Below, piece by piece: positions 7,894 to 16,133 of a stretch of DNA of 64,000 nt. Position 1 is the first letter of the stretch. Each line of letters starts with the position of its first letter. A model generated the notes under the pieces. That model saw nothing but the letters and a program-made list of their open reading frames with translations, was not told the origin of the DNA and did no database searches. The position numbers and the translations under genes are program-made. The DNA comes from Sphingobium sp. SCG-1 (GTDB lineage: Bacteria > Pseudomonadota > Alphaproteobacteria > Sphingomonadales > Sphingomonadaceae), in the NCBI RefSeq assembly GCF_002953135.1, contig NZ_CP026372.1:3645501-3709500 (forward strand). Reading direction: 5' to 3'.

Positions 7894-9233
7894 CCCCTAG
7901 CAAGACATTCGCGCTCAAGCGGTTCGCCGCAACTGCCGCCCTCGCCATCGGCCTCCTCGCCGCACCCGTACACGCACAGTTGAGCGTCGACGTAACGGAC
8001 GAAAGCGCGTCCAACCTCAAGATCGCCGTGCCGACGCTGCCGACGCAACAGTCGGTCCAGACCCCCGCTGGAACCACCGAGGAACTTGGCCGCAAGGTCG
8101 CCGAAGTCATCGCTGCAGACTTGCGTGGATCAGGTCTGTTCGAGCCATCCGGCCCCAGCGGCCTTCCCGGCGTTACAGTCCCGGAAGTGACCTTCCCTAC
8201 TTATGACAAGTGGGGTAGCTTCGAGGCTCTCGTGCAGGGCTTCGTCCGCTCGACTGGTGGTAACGCGGACATCACGGTCGGCTGCTACCTCTATGACGTC
8301 GCGTTGAAATCAGAACTGACGCGGCAAGGCTATGTGGTCGCGCCGGGCGATTGGCGCCGTGCCGCACATAAATGCGCCGACGCCATCTATGCGCGGTTGT
8401 CGGGAGAAAGCCCGTTCTTCGACAGCCGCATCGCCTACATCGCCGAGAGCGGCCCCAAGGACAAACGCGTCAAGCGGCTGGCGATCATGGACAGCGATGG
8501 CGCGAACCACCGCTTCATCACCAACGGGCAGAGCATTGCGCTGACCCCCCGCTTCTCGCCCGATTACAAGTCGATCGTCTATGTGAGCTACCTCAACAAT
8601 CGCGTCCGCATCTTCGTATACGACATAGGCACAGGCAAGCAGCGCCTTGTCACCGAAAGCAGCAACGCGACCTTCGCACCGCGCTGGTCGCCTGATGGCC
8701 GCAACATCCTCTTCTCGATGGCAGTGGGCGGCAACACGGACATTTATCGCGTATCCTCAAGCGGTGGCTCGCCGCAGCGCCTTACTACATCTCCTGCTAT
8801 CGACGTTGGCGGCAGCTACTCACCCGACGGAAGCAAAATCGTGTTCGAGAGTGACCGCTCGGGCGGGCAACAGCTCTACGTCATGAATGCGGACGGTTCC
8901 GGCCAGCAGCGGATCAGCCATGGTGGCGGGCGCTACGCAACGCCGGAATGGTCGCCGCGCGGCGATCTCATCGCCTTCACGAAGATCAGCGGCGACTTCA
9001 AGGTCGCGGTGATGACGCCCACCGGCGGCAACGAGCGCATCCTGACCAACGGCTGGCAGGACGAACAGCCAAGCTGGTCGCCCAACGGTCGTGTCCTGCA
9101 ATTCTTCCGCACCAGCGCAGGACGGACGGGCGCGAGTCAAGTCTGGCAAGTTGACCTCACCGGCGTGAATGAGCGTCGCATTCCGACCCCGCTGAACGGC
9201 TCCGATCCGGCGTGGGGACCATTGCTTCCATGA
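7890..9233 (+). CDS. tolB: TolB, periplasmic beta-propeller of the Tol-Pal system
   Basis: 447 residues. A signal peptide ends near residue 29 (LLAAPVHA). An N-terminal alpha/beta domain at about 35-180 leads to a six-bladed propeller with repeated WSPDGRNILFS, YSPDGSKIVFESDRSGG, WSPRGDLIAFT and WSPNGRVLQFF blades. TolB is periplasmic and switches between binding Pal and TolA. Length and repeats match the family. Translation is probably coupled to tolA (ATGA overlap). A 126-bp gap separates it from pal and contains a candidate promoter. Confidence 0.97.
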   Translation: MTPSKTFALKRFAATAALAIGLLAAPVHAQLSVDVTDESASNLKIAVPTLPTQQSVQTPAGTTEELGRKVAEVIAADLRGSGLFEPSGPSGLPGVTVPEVTFPTYDKWGSFEALVQGFVRSTGGNADITVGCYLYDVALKSELTRQGYVVAPGDWRRAAHKCADAIYARLSGESPFFDSRIAYIAESGPKDKRVKRLAIMDSDGANHRFITNGQSIALTPRFSPDYKSIVYVSYLNNRVRIFVYDIGTGKQRLVTESSNATFAPRWSPDGRNILFSMAVGGNTDIYRVSSSGGSPQRLTTSPAIDVGGSYSPDGSKIVFESDRSGGQQLYVMNADGSGQQRISHGGGRYATPEWSPRGDLIAFTKISGDFKVAVMTPTGGNERILTNGWQDEQPSWSPNGRVLQFFRTSAGRTGASQVWQVDLTGVNERRIPTPLNGSDPAWGPLLP

Positions 9234-9242
9234 TCGCGCCAA

Positions 9243-9267
9243 GGAACCGTTTTCGCCGGAAGTCGTT
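9243..9267 (+). promoter_or_regulatory. EcfG-type promoter candidate upstream of pal
   Basis: GGAAC at 9243-9247 and CGTT at 9264-9267 are separated by exactly 16 nt, a perfect match to the EcfG consensus GGAAC-N16-CGTT. The site lies 92 bp before the pal start in the tolB-pal gap. It would let pal be transcribed separately from the upstream tol genes under general stress. A short perfect inverted repeat (AATCGT-A-ACGATT, 9294-9306) lies between it and pal. Confidence 0.55.
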
Positions 9268-9359
9268 GACGAGGTGAAACATAGTCGTACTGTAATCGTA
9301 ACGATTTATCCACGAGCGTAAGCAGGCCGGTACTTTTCCATCCCCCAAAGGAGAACATC

Positions 9360-9872
9360 ATGAACGCACTGTCCAAAAGCCTGCTGATGGCCACCGCTGT
9401 CGTATCGCTCGCAGCTTGTTCCAAGAAGGCGCCGCAGGAACTTCCGCCCGCGCCGGTTGATAACAGCACCCCCGCTGATACTGGTGCAGGCACCGGTGGT
9501 CCTGTTAAGGGCAGCCAGGAAGACTTCATCGCGAGCGTCGCTGCCGACCGCATCCTGTTCGGTACGGACGAGTTCGAAATAGACTCTCAGGATCAGAGCA
9601 TCCTGCAGAGCCAGGCACAGTGGTTGCAGGCGAACCCCAATGTCCGCGTCACGATCGAAGGCCATGCCGACGAGCGCGGCACCCGCGATTACAATCTAGC
9701 CTTGGGTGAAAAGCGCGCCAATTCAGCCAAGAATTATCTGGCATCCCTTGGCATTGCGCCCACCCGGATCACAACGATCAGTTACGGTAAGGAGCGCCCC
9801 GCCGCGACAGGTTCCGACGAAAGCGCATGGGCACAGAACCGTCGTGCCGTCACGGTGACCGTGCAATATTGA
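9360..9872 (+). CDS. pal: Peptidoglycan-associated lipoprotein Pal
   Basis: 170 residues. A lipoprotein signal with lipobox LAAC puts the acylated cysteine at residue 20, followed by a Pro/Thr/Gly-rich linker at about 25-55. The OmpA-like domain at about 58-170 includes VTIEGHADERGTRDYNLALG and the diaminopimelate-binding Asp/Arg pattern. Pal is anchored in the outer membrane, binds peptidoglycan and is loaded by TolB. The ribosome-binding site AAAGGAGA is strong. A rho-independent terminator follows directly, so pal ends the tol-pal group, and it has its own candidate stress promoter. Confidence 0.97.
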   Translation: MNALSKSLLMATAVVSLAACSKKAPQELPPAPVDNSTPADTGAGTGGPVKGSQEDFIASVAADRILFGTDEFEIDSQDQSILQSQAQWLQANPNVRVTIEGHADERGTRDYNLALGEKRANSAKNYLASLGIAPTRITTISYGKERPAATGSDESAWAQNRRAVTVTVQY

Positions 9873-9893
9873 TGCACTTCTAAAACTGCAAAG

Positions 9894-9925
9894 AGCCCGC
9901 TGGCCGCGAAATCCAGCGGGCTTTT
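9894..9925 (+). terminator. Rho-independent terminator after pal
   Basis: Stem AGCCCGCTGG (9894-9903) pairs perfectly with CCAGCGGGCT (9913-9922) around a 9-nt loop and is followed by TTTT. It lies 21 bp after the pal stop codon. Confidence 0.9.
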
Positions 9926-10101
9926 CTTTGGCCGCTGCACGACGGAGCCTCGCTGGCTCATTAGCTATGCTCTTCATTCAATTTGATTTTTGCGACGAGC
10001 CGTGAAGATGGCTATCAGGATTTTAACCCTCTCGCCTTAAGCCGGATCAGGTGCAGCGCCGTAGGTGCTGACCAGCCCCATCGCTAATCCGTGAGAACTC
10101 C

Positions 10102-10755
10102 ATGCGCCCTCCCCTCCTGCTTCTTGGTACGCTATTCATCGCCACTACGGCGACGCCCGCCCTTGCAAAGGACGAAGCCCGTGTGACCGTCGCCGTCACC
10201 GGCGGCTCCCTGGGCGTCGGCCCCGAAGTCGCCTACCGCGCGACGAAAAAGATCGGTCTGCGCGGCAACGCCACCTTCCTCTCCTTCAGCCAAAGCTTCG
10301 GTTCAAACGACCTGGATTATGACGGTAAGGTCAAACTGCGTTCGGGCGGCGTGATGGTCGACATCTATCCGTTCGACGGCGGCTTCCGCATCTCGGCAGG
10401 CGGGCGCAGCAACGGCAACAAGGGTCGGGTCGTCGCCACTCCCAACGGCCCAGTCACCATCAACGGCACGATCTACACGCCGGCTCAGGTCGGCACGCTA
10501 AGCGGAAAGGCTGGCCCCAAGAATTTCGCGCCTATGCTGACGGTCGGCTATGGCGGCGGCATCCGCCCTGGCCTTGCCTTCGGCGTCGACGCAGGCGCGA
10601 TGTTCCAGGGAACCGTCCGCCTGCATGATTTCACCGCGAGCAACGCGATGATCCGGCCGCAAGATATCGAAGCGGAACGCCGCGATCTTCAGGACGACAT
10701 CGACGGGTATAAAGTCTATCCCGTCCTGCAATTCTCGCTTGGTTATCGCTTCTGA
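10102..10755 (+). CDS. Outer-membrane beta-barrel-like protein, unknown function
   Basis: 217 residues with a signal peptide ending ATPALA (residues 1-22). Alternating hydrophobic strands follow (ARVTVAVTGGSLGVGPEVAY, KLRSGGVMVDIYPFDGGFRI, FAPMLTVGYGGGIRPGLAFG), ending in FSLGYRF. The terminal aromatic is typical of outer-membrane barrels recognised by the Bam machinery. The size suggests an 8-10-strand barrel. The 176-bp gap before it holds a weak GC hairpin around 10052-10070 and no recognisable riboswitch. Transport or structural role is unknown. A bidirectional terminator follows. Confidence 0.75.
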   Translation: MRPPLLLLGTLFIATTATPALAKDEARVTVAVTGGSLGVGPEVAYRATKKIGLRGNATFLSFSQSFGSNDLDYDGKVKLRSGGVMVDIYPFDGGFRISAGGRSNGNKGRVVATPNGPVTINGTIYTPAQVGTLSGKAGPKNFAPMLTVGYGGGIRPGLAFGVDAGAMFQGTVRLHDFTASNAMIRPQDIEAERRDLQDDIDGYKVYPVLQFSLGYRF

Positions 10756-10769
10756 TCTAAACAAGAAAA

Positions 10770-10795
10770 GCCCGCCAGTCTTTGGACCGGCGGGC
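10770..10795. terminator. Bidirectional terminator between convergent genes
   Basis: GCCCGCC (10770-10776) pairs with GGCGGGC (10789-10795) around a 12-nt loop that can close further. It lies between the stop at 10755 and the convergent stop at 10820. The T-tract is short on the plus strand; AAGAAAAG before the stem gives TCTTTTC-type sequence on the minus strand, so termination is likely better in that direction. Confidence 0.7.
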
Positions 10796-10819
10796 CTCTA
10801 AAATGACTTGAGGGAGCGT

Positions 10820-11122
10820 TCAGGCCCGTCGCTTGCCCGTCATCGCTGCCGAGCCGAAAGCGCCAAGCTGAACCGTGGCGGTCAGCGTGTCGCCCTCTAC
10901 AATACCTTCGGCCTCCAGCGTCATCGGCATCGGCACCACCATATCCATCTTCCACGTCAGCCGGTTGCCGTCGACCTTGCCGTCCTTCACGTCCAGCGAA
11001 CCAAGCGGTCCCGCGTTTGTACCGTGGAACGTGTCACCATTGCTGATGACGGTAAAGACGCTCGTTTGGTCACCCATCGGGGTCTTGGTTACGCAATCAT
11101 AGGCGCCATCAACTGTTGCCAT
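10820..11122 (-). CDS. Small conserved-looking cytoplasmic protein, unknown function
   Basis: 100 residues with no signal or membrane segment. It reads like a compact beta protein: MATVDGAYDCVTKTPMGDQT, then TVISNGDTFHGTNAGPLGSL and repeated short strands, ending GAFGSAAMTGKRRA. I know of similar roughly 100-residue proteins in sphingomonads but none with an assigned function. The start at 11122 has GGAG about 8 nt upstream. It follows the M16 peptidase gene by 28 bp on the same strand and is probably co-transcribed with it. Confidence 0.65.
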   Translation of the reverse strand: MATVDGAYDCVTKTPMGDQTSVFTVISNGDTFHGTNAGPLGSLDVKDGKVDGNRLTWKMDMVVPMPMTLEAEGIVEGDTLTATVQLGAFGSAAMTGKRRA

Positions 11123-11150
11123 GTCATATCTCCTGCAATGTCATTGTCGC

Positions 11151-14069
11151 TTATTTGGCGGCTATGGCGGCGCTGTCAACGACCGTGATGGGAATGCCAA
11201 GCTTTTGAAGCTGCGGCATAACCACAGCCTTATCCCCTACTACGACCCAAGTGATCTTGTTCGGATCGATCATCTTGCGCGCCGTAGCGTCAAGCTGTGG
11301 CACAGTCAGCGCCTTGTAGCGATCTGCCAGGGTTTCGGCATAATCGAACGGCCGCATGAAAAGCACATCGCGTTGCATCTCACCCAACACATCCGCCGAT
11401 GTCTCGAAGCTCCCTGCCAGTTCACGCGTACTGCCGTTGACCGTCCGCTGCAATTCCGCGGCAGTGACCCCCTTCGTCGTCAGGAAGTCGGTCATCTGCG
11501 CCTTGAGCGCCGCAATCGAAGGTCCAGTCTGATCCGCCTGCACCGGCGCTACGATGATATACGGCAACTGGTTCTCGAAGCGGTTGACGGTGGAGAACAC
11601 GCCATAGGACCAGCCCTTCGTCTCACGCAGATCCATGTTGATGCGGCTGAGGAAACTGCCACCCAGCACATCGTTTGCCGACAGGAATGTCACTAGGTCG
11701 TCCGTGCCCTTCGCGTTCAGCAACGCACCACCGTAAATAACCGACTGCGGCGATTGCGGGCGATCCACCAGCACGATCCGCGATTGCGCGGGCGGCACCG
11801 GTACTTCGAAATTCTTCTTGCCCGGCAAGTCCCGCGTCATCCGCCATGTGCCAAAGCGCGCCTCCAGCATGGGCTTCAAGTCGCCGAGCGTCGTGTCACC
11901 CACCGCGAAGATTTCCGCATTGTCGCCGCGAATCCATTTGTTGTGGAAGCTCGCCAGGTCGTTCGGGGTCAGCGCCTTCACCACGGCCGGATCGCCCGTG
12001 CCGCTGGAAGGTACGCCATAGGGATGGTCCTTGCCATACAGAAGCGGCGGAAGTGTCCGGCTCGCCAGCGCCTGCGGCTGCGTCAATTCCTGCGCGATCC
12101 GCGAGAGTTGCTGCGCACGGACGCGCTCCAGTTCCTTAACGTCGAAGGCCGGGTTCTTGATGACGTCAGCCAGCAAATCGAGCGAAGGTGCAAGATTGGG
12201 CGTCAGCGCATAGAGCGAGACGCTGGTGCGATCCATGCTCGCGCCTACCGAGATTGCCGCGCCCAGCCGCTCCTGCTCCTCGGCGATCTGGATGCTGTTG
12301 CGAGTCCGGGTGCCTTCCTTCAGCATCGCAAGCGTCACTGCCTGCGTGCCCAGCATGTCATGCGGATCGGCAGCATTGCCTGCGTCGAATACGACCGAGA
12401 GCCGTAACGTCGGCACGGTTTCGCGCCGCGCGAAATGCACCTTGATCCCGTTAGATAGCGTCGTAGTTTCCACCGTCGGGAAGTCGAGGTTCGGGATCGA
12501 CCCAACTTCAGGCAACTTACTGCGATCGACAGCGGTACGCGGCGCGGTTGTCGCGGGCACGTCCACCTTCACATTACCTGCGCCACCGTCGGCGGGCATC
12601 CGGTAATAGGCTGGCGTGCTGACGATGCCGGAACGTACCGAAGCCTTGCCGCCAGCGTTCTGATAGGCCGCCCGGTCACCCGGCTCGACCGTCAACGCGA
12701 AGACGGGACGCGTCAGCCACTTCTGCATCGCCGCCGTCACCTGCGCGGGCGTGGCTTCGGCCATTTCCTTCAACTGCTTGGCATAGAAGGACGGATCGTT
12801 GGAATATAGAGCGCCTTCGGCAAGCGTCACGGCTTTCCCCGAGAAACCACCCACAGACTCAAGGCCACCGATGGTGCCCGAGATATTGGATGTAGCGACC
12901 CGCGCGACTTCATCCGCCGTCGGCCCCTTGGCGATATAGTCCTTCAACAAGGCATCAAGCTGCTCGCCCGCCATCTTCGCGTCCACGCCCGGCTTCACGT
13001 CCATCGTGACTTCGAAGAAGGAGAGTTGCGCAAATTCCTGCAACTGCGCCGTGACGCCCACAGCAATCTGCTGCTTGCGCACTAATTCATTGTCGAGCCG
13101 CGAACTGGCAAGGCCGCCCAGCACGCTTGCGCCGATCTCCAGCGGCGTCTGGGCCGGATCGTTGAGACCCGGCACCGCCCACCAGCGATAAAGGCGCGTA
13201 GTCGCGACCCGATCCTTCATCACCTCGTCCTTGCGCGCCGCGAGTGAAGGGATGGGCACATCCAGTGGCTGCACCTTCTTGCCCGCCGGAATGTCGCCGA
13301 AATATTTCTCGACCAGCGGCTTTGCGCTCGCCACATCGATGTCGCCAGCCAGCACCAGCACGGCATTATTGGGGCCATAATGATCGGTGAACCAGCCTTT
13401 CACATCGGCAAGGCTGGCGGCATCCAGGTCCGCCATCGAACCGATCGTCGAATGGGCGTAGGGATGACCCGCAGGCAACAACCCTTCCAACTGCGCATAT
13501 TCGACTAAGCCGTAGGGCTGGTTATCACCCTGCCGCTTCTCGTTCTGCACAACGCCGCGCTGATTATCGAGCTTCTCCTGCGTCACCGCGCCGAGCAAAT
13601 GCCCCATGCGGTCGCTCTCCAGGAACAGCGCTACTTCCAGAGCCGACTTCGGCACCGTCTCAAAATAATTGGTGCGGTCGAACCATGTCGTTCCGTTGAA
13701 GTCGGTCGCGCCGACTTGTTGCAGCGGCTCGAAGAAATCACCGGGCGCATTTTCCGATCCGTTGAACATCAGATGCTCGAACAGATGCGCAAAGCCGGTC
13801 TTGCCCTTCGGCTCGTTCTTGGAACCGACGCCATACCAGATCGACGTCGCAACGATCGGTGCCTTGCGATCGGTGTGGACAATGACGCGCAGACCGTTCT
13901 TCAGCGTAAACTGCTCATAGGGGATCTTGACGGCAGCGACGAGGTCTTCGACCGGCGCTGGCTTTGCCGCAGCAGGGTTCTGCGCGAACGCAGGGACGTA
14001 GGAAGCAGCCAGCGCAAGTGGCGATGCGGCGAGCGCCAGCGCGAGACGGGGAGCGAAAGTGCGAGGCAT
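11151..14069 (-). CDS. Secreted M16-family zinc metallopeptidase with two M16 domain pairs
   Basis: 972 residues. A signal peptide ends near residue 29 (YVPAFA). The first M16 unit has the inverted zinc motif HLFEH (95-99) and a downstream Glu near 177 (VVQNEKRQ) as third ligand. The second unit, from about residue 525 (FPTVETTTLSNGIKVHFARR), lacks HxxEH, as usual for the inactive partner half. It is periplasmic or outer-membrane associated, like pitrilysin-type and PqqL-type peptidases; the substrate is unknown. The gene diverges from another secreted peptidase (M28) across a tandem-repeat region, and a small protein follows downstream. Confidence 0.93.
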   Translation of the reverse strand: MPRTFAPRLALALAASPLALAASYVPAFAQNPAAAKPAPVEDLVAAVKIPYEQFTLKNGLRVIVHTDRKAPIVATSIWYGVGSKNEPKGKTGFAHLFEHLMFNGSENAPGDFFEPLQQVGATDFNGTTWFDRTNYFETVPKSALEVALFLESDRMGHLLGAVTQEKLDNQRGVVQNEKRQGDNQPYGLVEYAQLEGLLPAGHPYAHSTIGSMADLDAASLADVKGWFTDHYGPNNAVLVLAGDIDVASAKPLVEKYFGDIPAGKKVQPLDVPIPSLAARKDEVMKDRVATTRLYRWWAVPGLNDPAQTPLEIGASVLGGLASSRLDNELVRKQQIAVGVTAQLQEFAQLSFFEVTMDVKPGVDAKMAGEQLDALLKDYIAKGPTADEVARVATSNISGTIGGLESVGGFSGKAVTLAEGALYSNDPSFYAKQLKEMAEATPAQVTAAMQKWLTRPVFALTVEPGDRAAYQNAGGKASVRSGIVSTPAYYRMPADGGAGNVKVDVPATTAPRTAVDRSKLPEVGSIPNLDFPTVETTTLSNGIKVHFARRETVPTLRLSVVFDAGNAADPHDMLGTQAVTLAMLKEGTRTRNSIQIAEEQERLGAAISVGASMDRTSVSLYALTPNLAPSLDLLADVIKNPAFDVKELERVRAQQLSRIAQELTQPQALASRTLPPLLYGKDHPYGVPSSGTGDPAVVKALTPNDLASFHNKWIRGDNAEIFAVGDTTLGDLKPMLEARFGTWRMTRDLPGKKNFEVPVPPAQSRIVLVDRPQSPQSVIYGGALLNAKGTDDLVTFLSANDVLGGSFLSRINMDLRETKGWSYGVFSTVNRFENQLPYIIVAPVQADQTGPSIAALKAQMTDFLTTKGVTAAELQRTVNGSTRELAGSFETSADVLGEMQRDVLFMRPFDYAETLADRYKALTVPQLDATARKMIDPNKITWVVVGDKAVVMPQLQKLGIPITVVDSAAIAAK

Positions 14070-14190
14070 GGGGTTCCTTCAACGAAGCGAAGCTGACGGC
14101 TGATACCCGTCATGATGCCGCGCAGAATAGCGAGCCGTTTTATCGGTGCAATACGGTTTCCGCTGGACAGTCACTTTAGGGGCGATACTT

Positions 14191-14285
14191 TTGGCTCAAT
14201 TGGCTCAATTGGCTCAATTGGCTCAATTGGCTCAATTGGCTCAATTGGCTCAATTGGCTCAATTGGCTCAATTGGCTCAATTGGC
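14191..14285. repeat. Tandem array of ten identical 9-bp repeats (TTGGCTCAA)
   Basis: The unit TTGGCTCAA occurs ten times without a mismatch from 14191 to 14280, followed by a partial TTGGC. The array fills the middle of the 251-bp divergent region between the M16 start (14069) and the M28 start (14321). Three-codon units make it open in several frames (IGS or AQL repeats), but no ORF across it has a supported start, so I read it as non-coding. Perfect identity suggests recent expansion by slippage. A change in copy number would shift promoter spacing in 9-bp steps. Confidence 0.95.
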
Positions 14286-14320
14286 GCTTTGCCTAAAGAC
14301 CTTCCGGAGAGATTTTCCCC

Positions 14321-15979
14321 ATGACACGTTCCATCTGCGCAGCCTTCATGCTCGCACTTCTTTCGACTTCGGCCTTGGCACAAAGCGGTAAGGACGAGCC
14401 AGCGTTCACGCCAGAAGGCGTCCGCGCGCACGTCGCGTTCCTTGCCGACGACATGCTGGAGGGGCGAGACACCGGCAGCCGGGGCCAGGAGATCGCCGCG
14501 CGCTACGTCGCTACTCGGTTCGACGCCCTGGGACTAAAACCGGCGGGCGAAAACGGAAGCTGGTATCAGACCGTCACTTTTCAGCAGACCGACCGCGGCG
14601 CCACGCCGGGCACAGTGACGATCAGCGGCGCAGGCGCAGAGAAAAGCTGGAAGCATGCGACCGAGGTGCTGATCGGCACCAACGCGAATGAGCCAAAGCT
14701 CGACATATCCGCGCCGTTGGTTTTCGTCGGCTATGGCATCGAAAGCGCGCCGCTAGGTATCGATGATTATGCCGGGCTGGACGTGAAGGGCAAGATCGTC
14801 GTCACCCTGCGCGGCTTCCCCAAGGGCATGCCGAGCGAGGAAGGCGCGCATGTCGGTGCAACCAAGGCGGAAGCCGCACAGCGCCATGGCGCGATCGGCA
14901 TCATCAGCGTGGGCACCCTGCAGTCGATGAAGGCGCGGCCGTGGGAACGGATGCTGCAAACCGCCGACGCGTCGAGCTTCACCTGGGTCGGCAAAGATGG
15001 CAAGGCATTCGATGAAGCGCCCGGCATCCGCGCCTCCGCGTCGCTCAACGGTCCGGCTGCGGACGCGGTGTTCGCAGGCGCGGCCAAGTCGCTCGCCACG
15101 ATCCGCAAGGAAGCGGACAAGGCTGGCAGTCGGCCTAAGGGCTTTGCGCTTAAGACTGGCATTCGCATCCAGAACGAGAGTACGAGCAAGCGGATCACCA
15201 GCTCCAATGTCGCGGCAATCCTGCCGGGGTCCGACCCCAAGCTTGCCAGCGAATATGTCGTACTGTCCGCGCATCTCGACCATATCGGCATCAGCAAGGC
15301 GAAGGCTGGCGAGCCGACGGGCACGGATCACATCAACAATGGCGCGCTCGATAATGCGGCGGGCATCGCAACGATGCTGGAAGTGGCGCGCGCCGCCGCC
15401 AGCGTTCCAACGAAGCCGCGCCGTTCGATCATCTTCCTCGCCTCCACGGCGGAAGAGCGCGGACTGCTGGGCGCGGATTACTTCGCGCGTCACCCGAGCG
15501 TTCCGGGTGACAGGATCGTCGGCAATGTCGATCTGGACATGCCGCTGCTGCTTTATCCCTTTACGGACGTGATCGCGTTCGGGGCGGATCACTCGACGCT
15601 CGGTCCCATAGTCGCCAAGGCCGTCGCACCGATGAACCTCAAGCTCGCGCCCGACCCGATGCCGCAGGAGAGCATTTTCGTGCGCTCCGACCATTATATG
15701 TTCGTGAAGCAAGGCGTCCCCGCCGTGTTCCTGGCGACCGGCTATGCCAATGGCGGGGCAAAGGCGTGGGAGACGTTCCTATCGGGCAATTACCACCATC
15801 CCGGCGACGACATGAACCAGAAGATCGACTGGGAAGCGGGCGCTCGCTTTGCCGAAGCAAATTACCGGATTACGAGGGCCATGGCGGACGGAGACGTAGC
15901 GCCGATGTGGTATGAGAAAGACTTCTTCGGTGATGTCTTCGCACCGGGGGCGAAGAAGGCCGCGAAATCTGGGCAATAG
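14321..15979 (+). CDS. Secreted M28-family zinc aminopeptidase with PA domain
   Basis: 552 residues with a signal peptide ending SALAQ (residue 21). A PA-type insertion lies at about 130-255. The M28 catalytic domain follows with ligands H318 (SAHLDH), bridging D344 (LDNAAG), catalytic E378 with ligand E379 (STAEERG), an Asp near 404-406 (NVDLDM) and H458 (RSDHY). It is predicted to be a di-zinc exopeptidase acting in the periplasm or outside the cell. GGAGAG lies before the start at 14321. The gene is divergent from the M16 peptidase, so both may serve peptide scavenging. Confidence 0.93.
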   Translation: MTRSICAAFMLALLSTSALAQSGKDEPAFTPEGVRAHVAFLADDMLEGRDTGSRGQEIAARYVATRFDALGLKPAGENGSWYQTVTFQQTDRGATPGTVTISGAGAEKSWKHATEVLIGTNANEPKLDISAPLVFVGYGIESAPLGIDDYAGLDVKGKIVVTLRGFPKGMPSEEGAHVGATKAEAAQRHGAIGIISVGTLQSMKARPWERMLQTADASSFTWVGKDGKAFDEAPGIRASASLNGPAADAVFAGAAKSLATIRKEADKAGSRPKGFALKTGIRIQNESTSKRITSSNVAAILPGSDPKLASEYVVLSAHLDHIGISKAKAGEPTGTDHINNGALDNAAGIATMLEVARAAASVPTKPRRSIIFLASTAEERGLLGADYFARHPSVPGDRIVGNVDLDMPLLLYPFTDVIAFGADHSTLGPIVAKAVAPMNLKLAPDPMPQESIFVRSDHYMFVKQGVPAVFLATGYANGGAKAWETFLSGNYHHPGDDMNQKIDWEAGARFAEANYRITRAMADGDVAPMWYEKDFFGDVFAPGAKKAAKSGQ

Positions 15980-16000
15980 GAAGGGACACCGCCTTCCATG

Positions 16001-16019
16001 GGGCTGAGCGAAGTCGAAG
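16001..16019 (+). repeat. Dispersed intergenic repeat, copy 1
   Basis: GGGCTGAGCGAAGTCGAAG at 16001-16019 recurs without mismatch, inverted, at 28671-28689. Both copies lie just downstream of genes. From memory, such short GC-rich elements are scattered between genes in sphingomonad genomes. It probably belongs to a REP-like family, but I cannot count copies beyond this window. Confidence 0.6.
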
Positions 16020-16073
16020 GGTAAATGGGATTTGCGGTGCAGCGCGGACTAAGCAGGTTTTCAGCCCCGCCCC

Positions 16074-16101
16074 CTTGTGTGTCTTTTCAGCAACACCATA
16101 T
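16074..16101 (+). promoter_or_regulatory. RpoH (sigma-32) heat-shock promoter candidate for clpB
   Basis: CTTG at 16074-16077 and CCATAT at 16096-16101 are separated by 18 nt, resembling the alphaproteobacterial RpoH consensus CTTG-N17/18-CYTATNT. The site is 32 bp before the clpB start. ClpB is a classical RpoH target, which supports the reading. Confidence 0.5.
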
Positions 16102-16133
16102 CCCACCCAAGACTAGGGTTTTAGGGTAAGCAT

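Noticed and set aside
10030..10085. TPP-riboswitch-like sequence (ACCTGATCCGG on the minus strand)
   Set aside because: The CTGAGA block and the P1 pairing of a THI element are absent, and it would read towards the pal terminator, not into a thiamine gene.
14191..14285. CRISPR-like array
   Set aside because: The units are contiguous with no spacers and only 9 bp long, so this is a minisatellite.
14112..14431. Open frames through the 9-bp repeats giving IGS, AQL or IEP repeats
   Set aside because: Open only because the unit is three codons long; no ribosome-binding site, and they overlap the M28 start.
14753..15712. A 319-codon minus-strand open frame
   Set aside because: Antisense to the M28 peptidase, whose zinc ligands are all in place.
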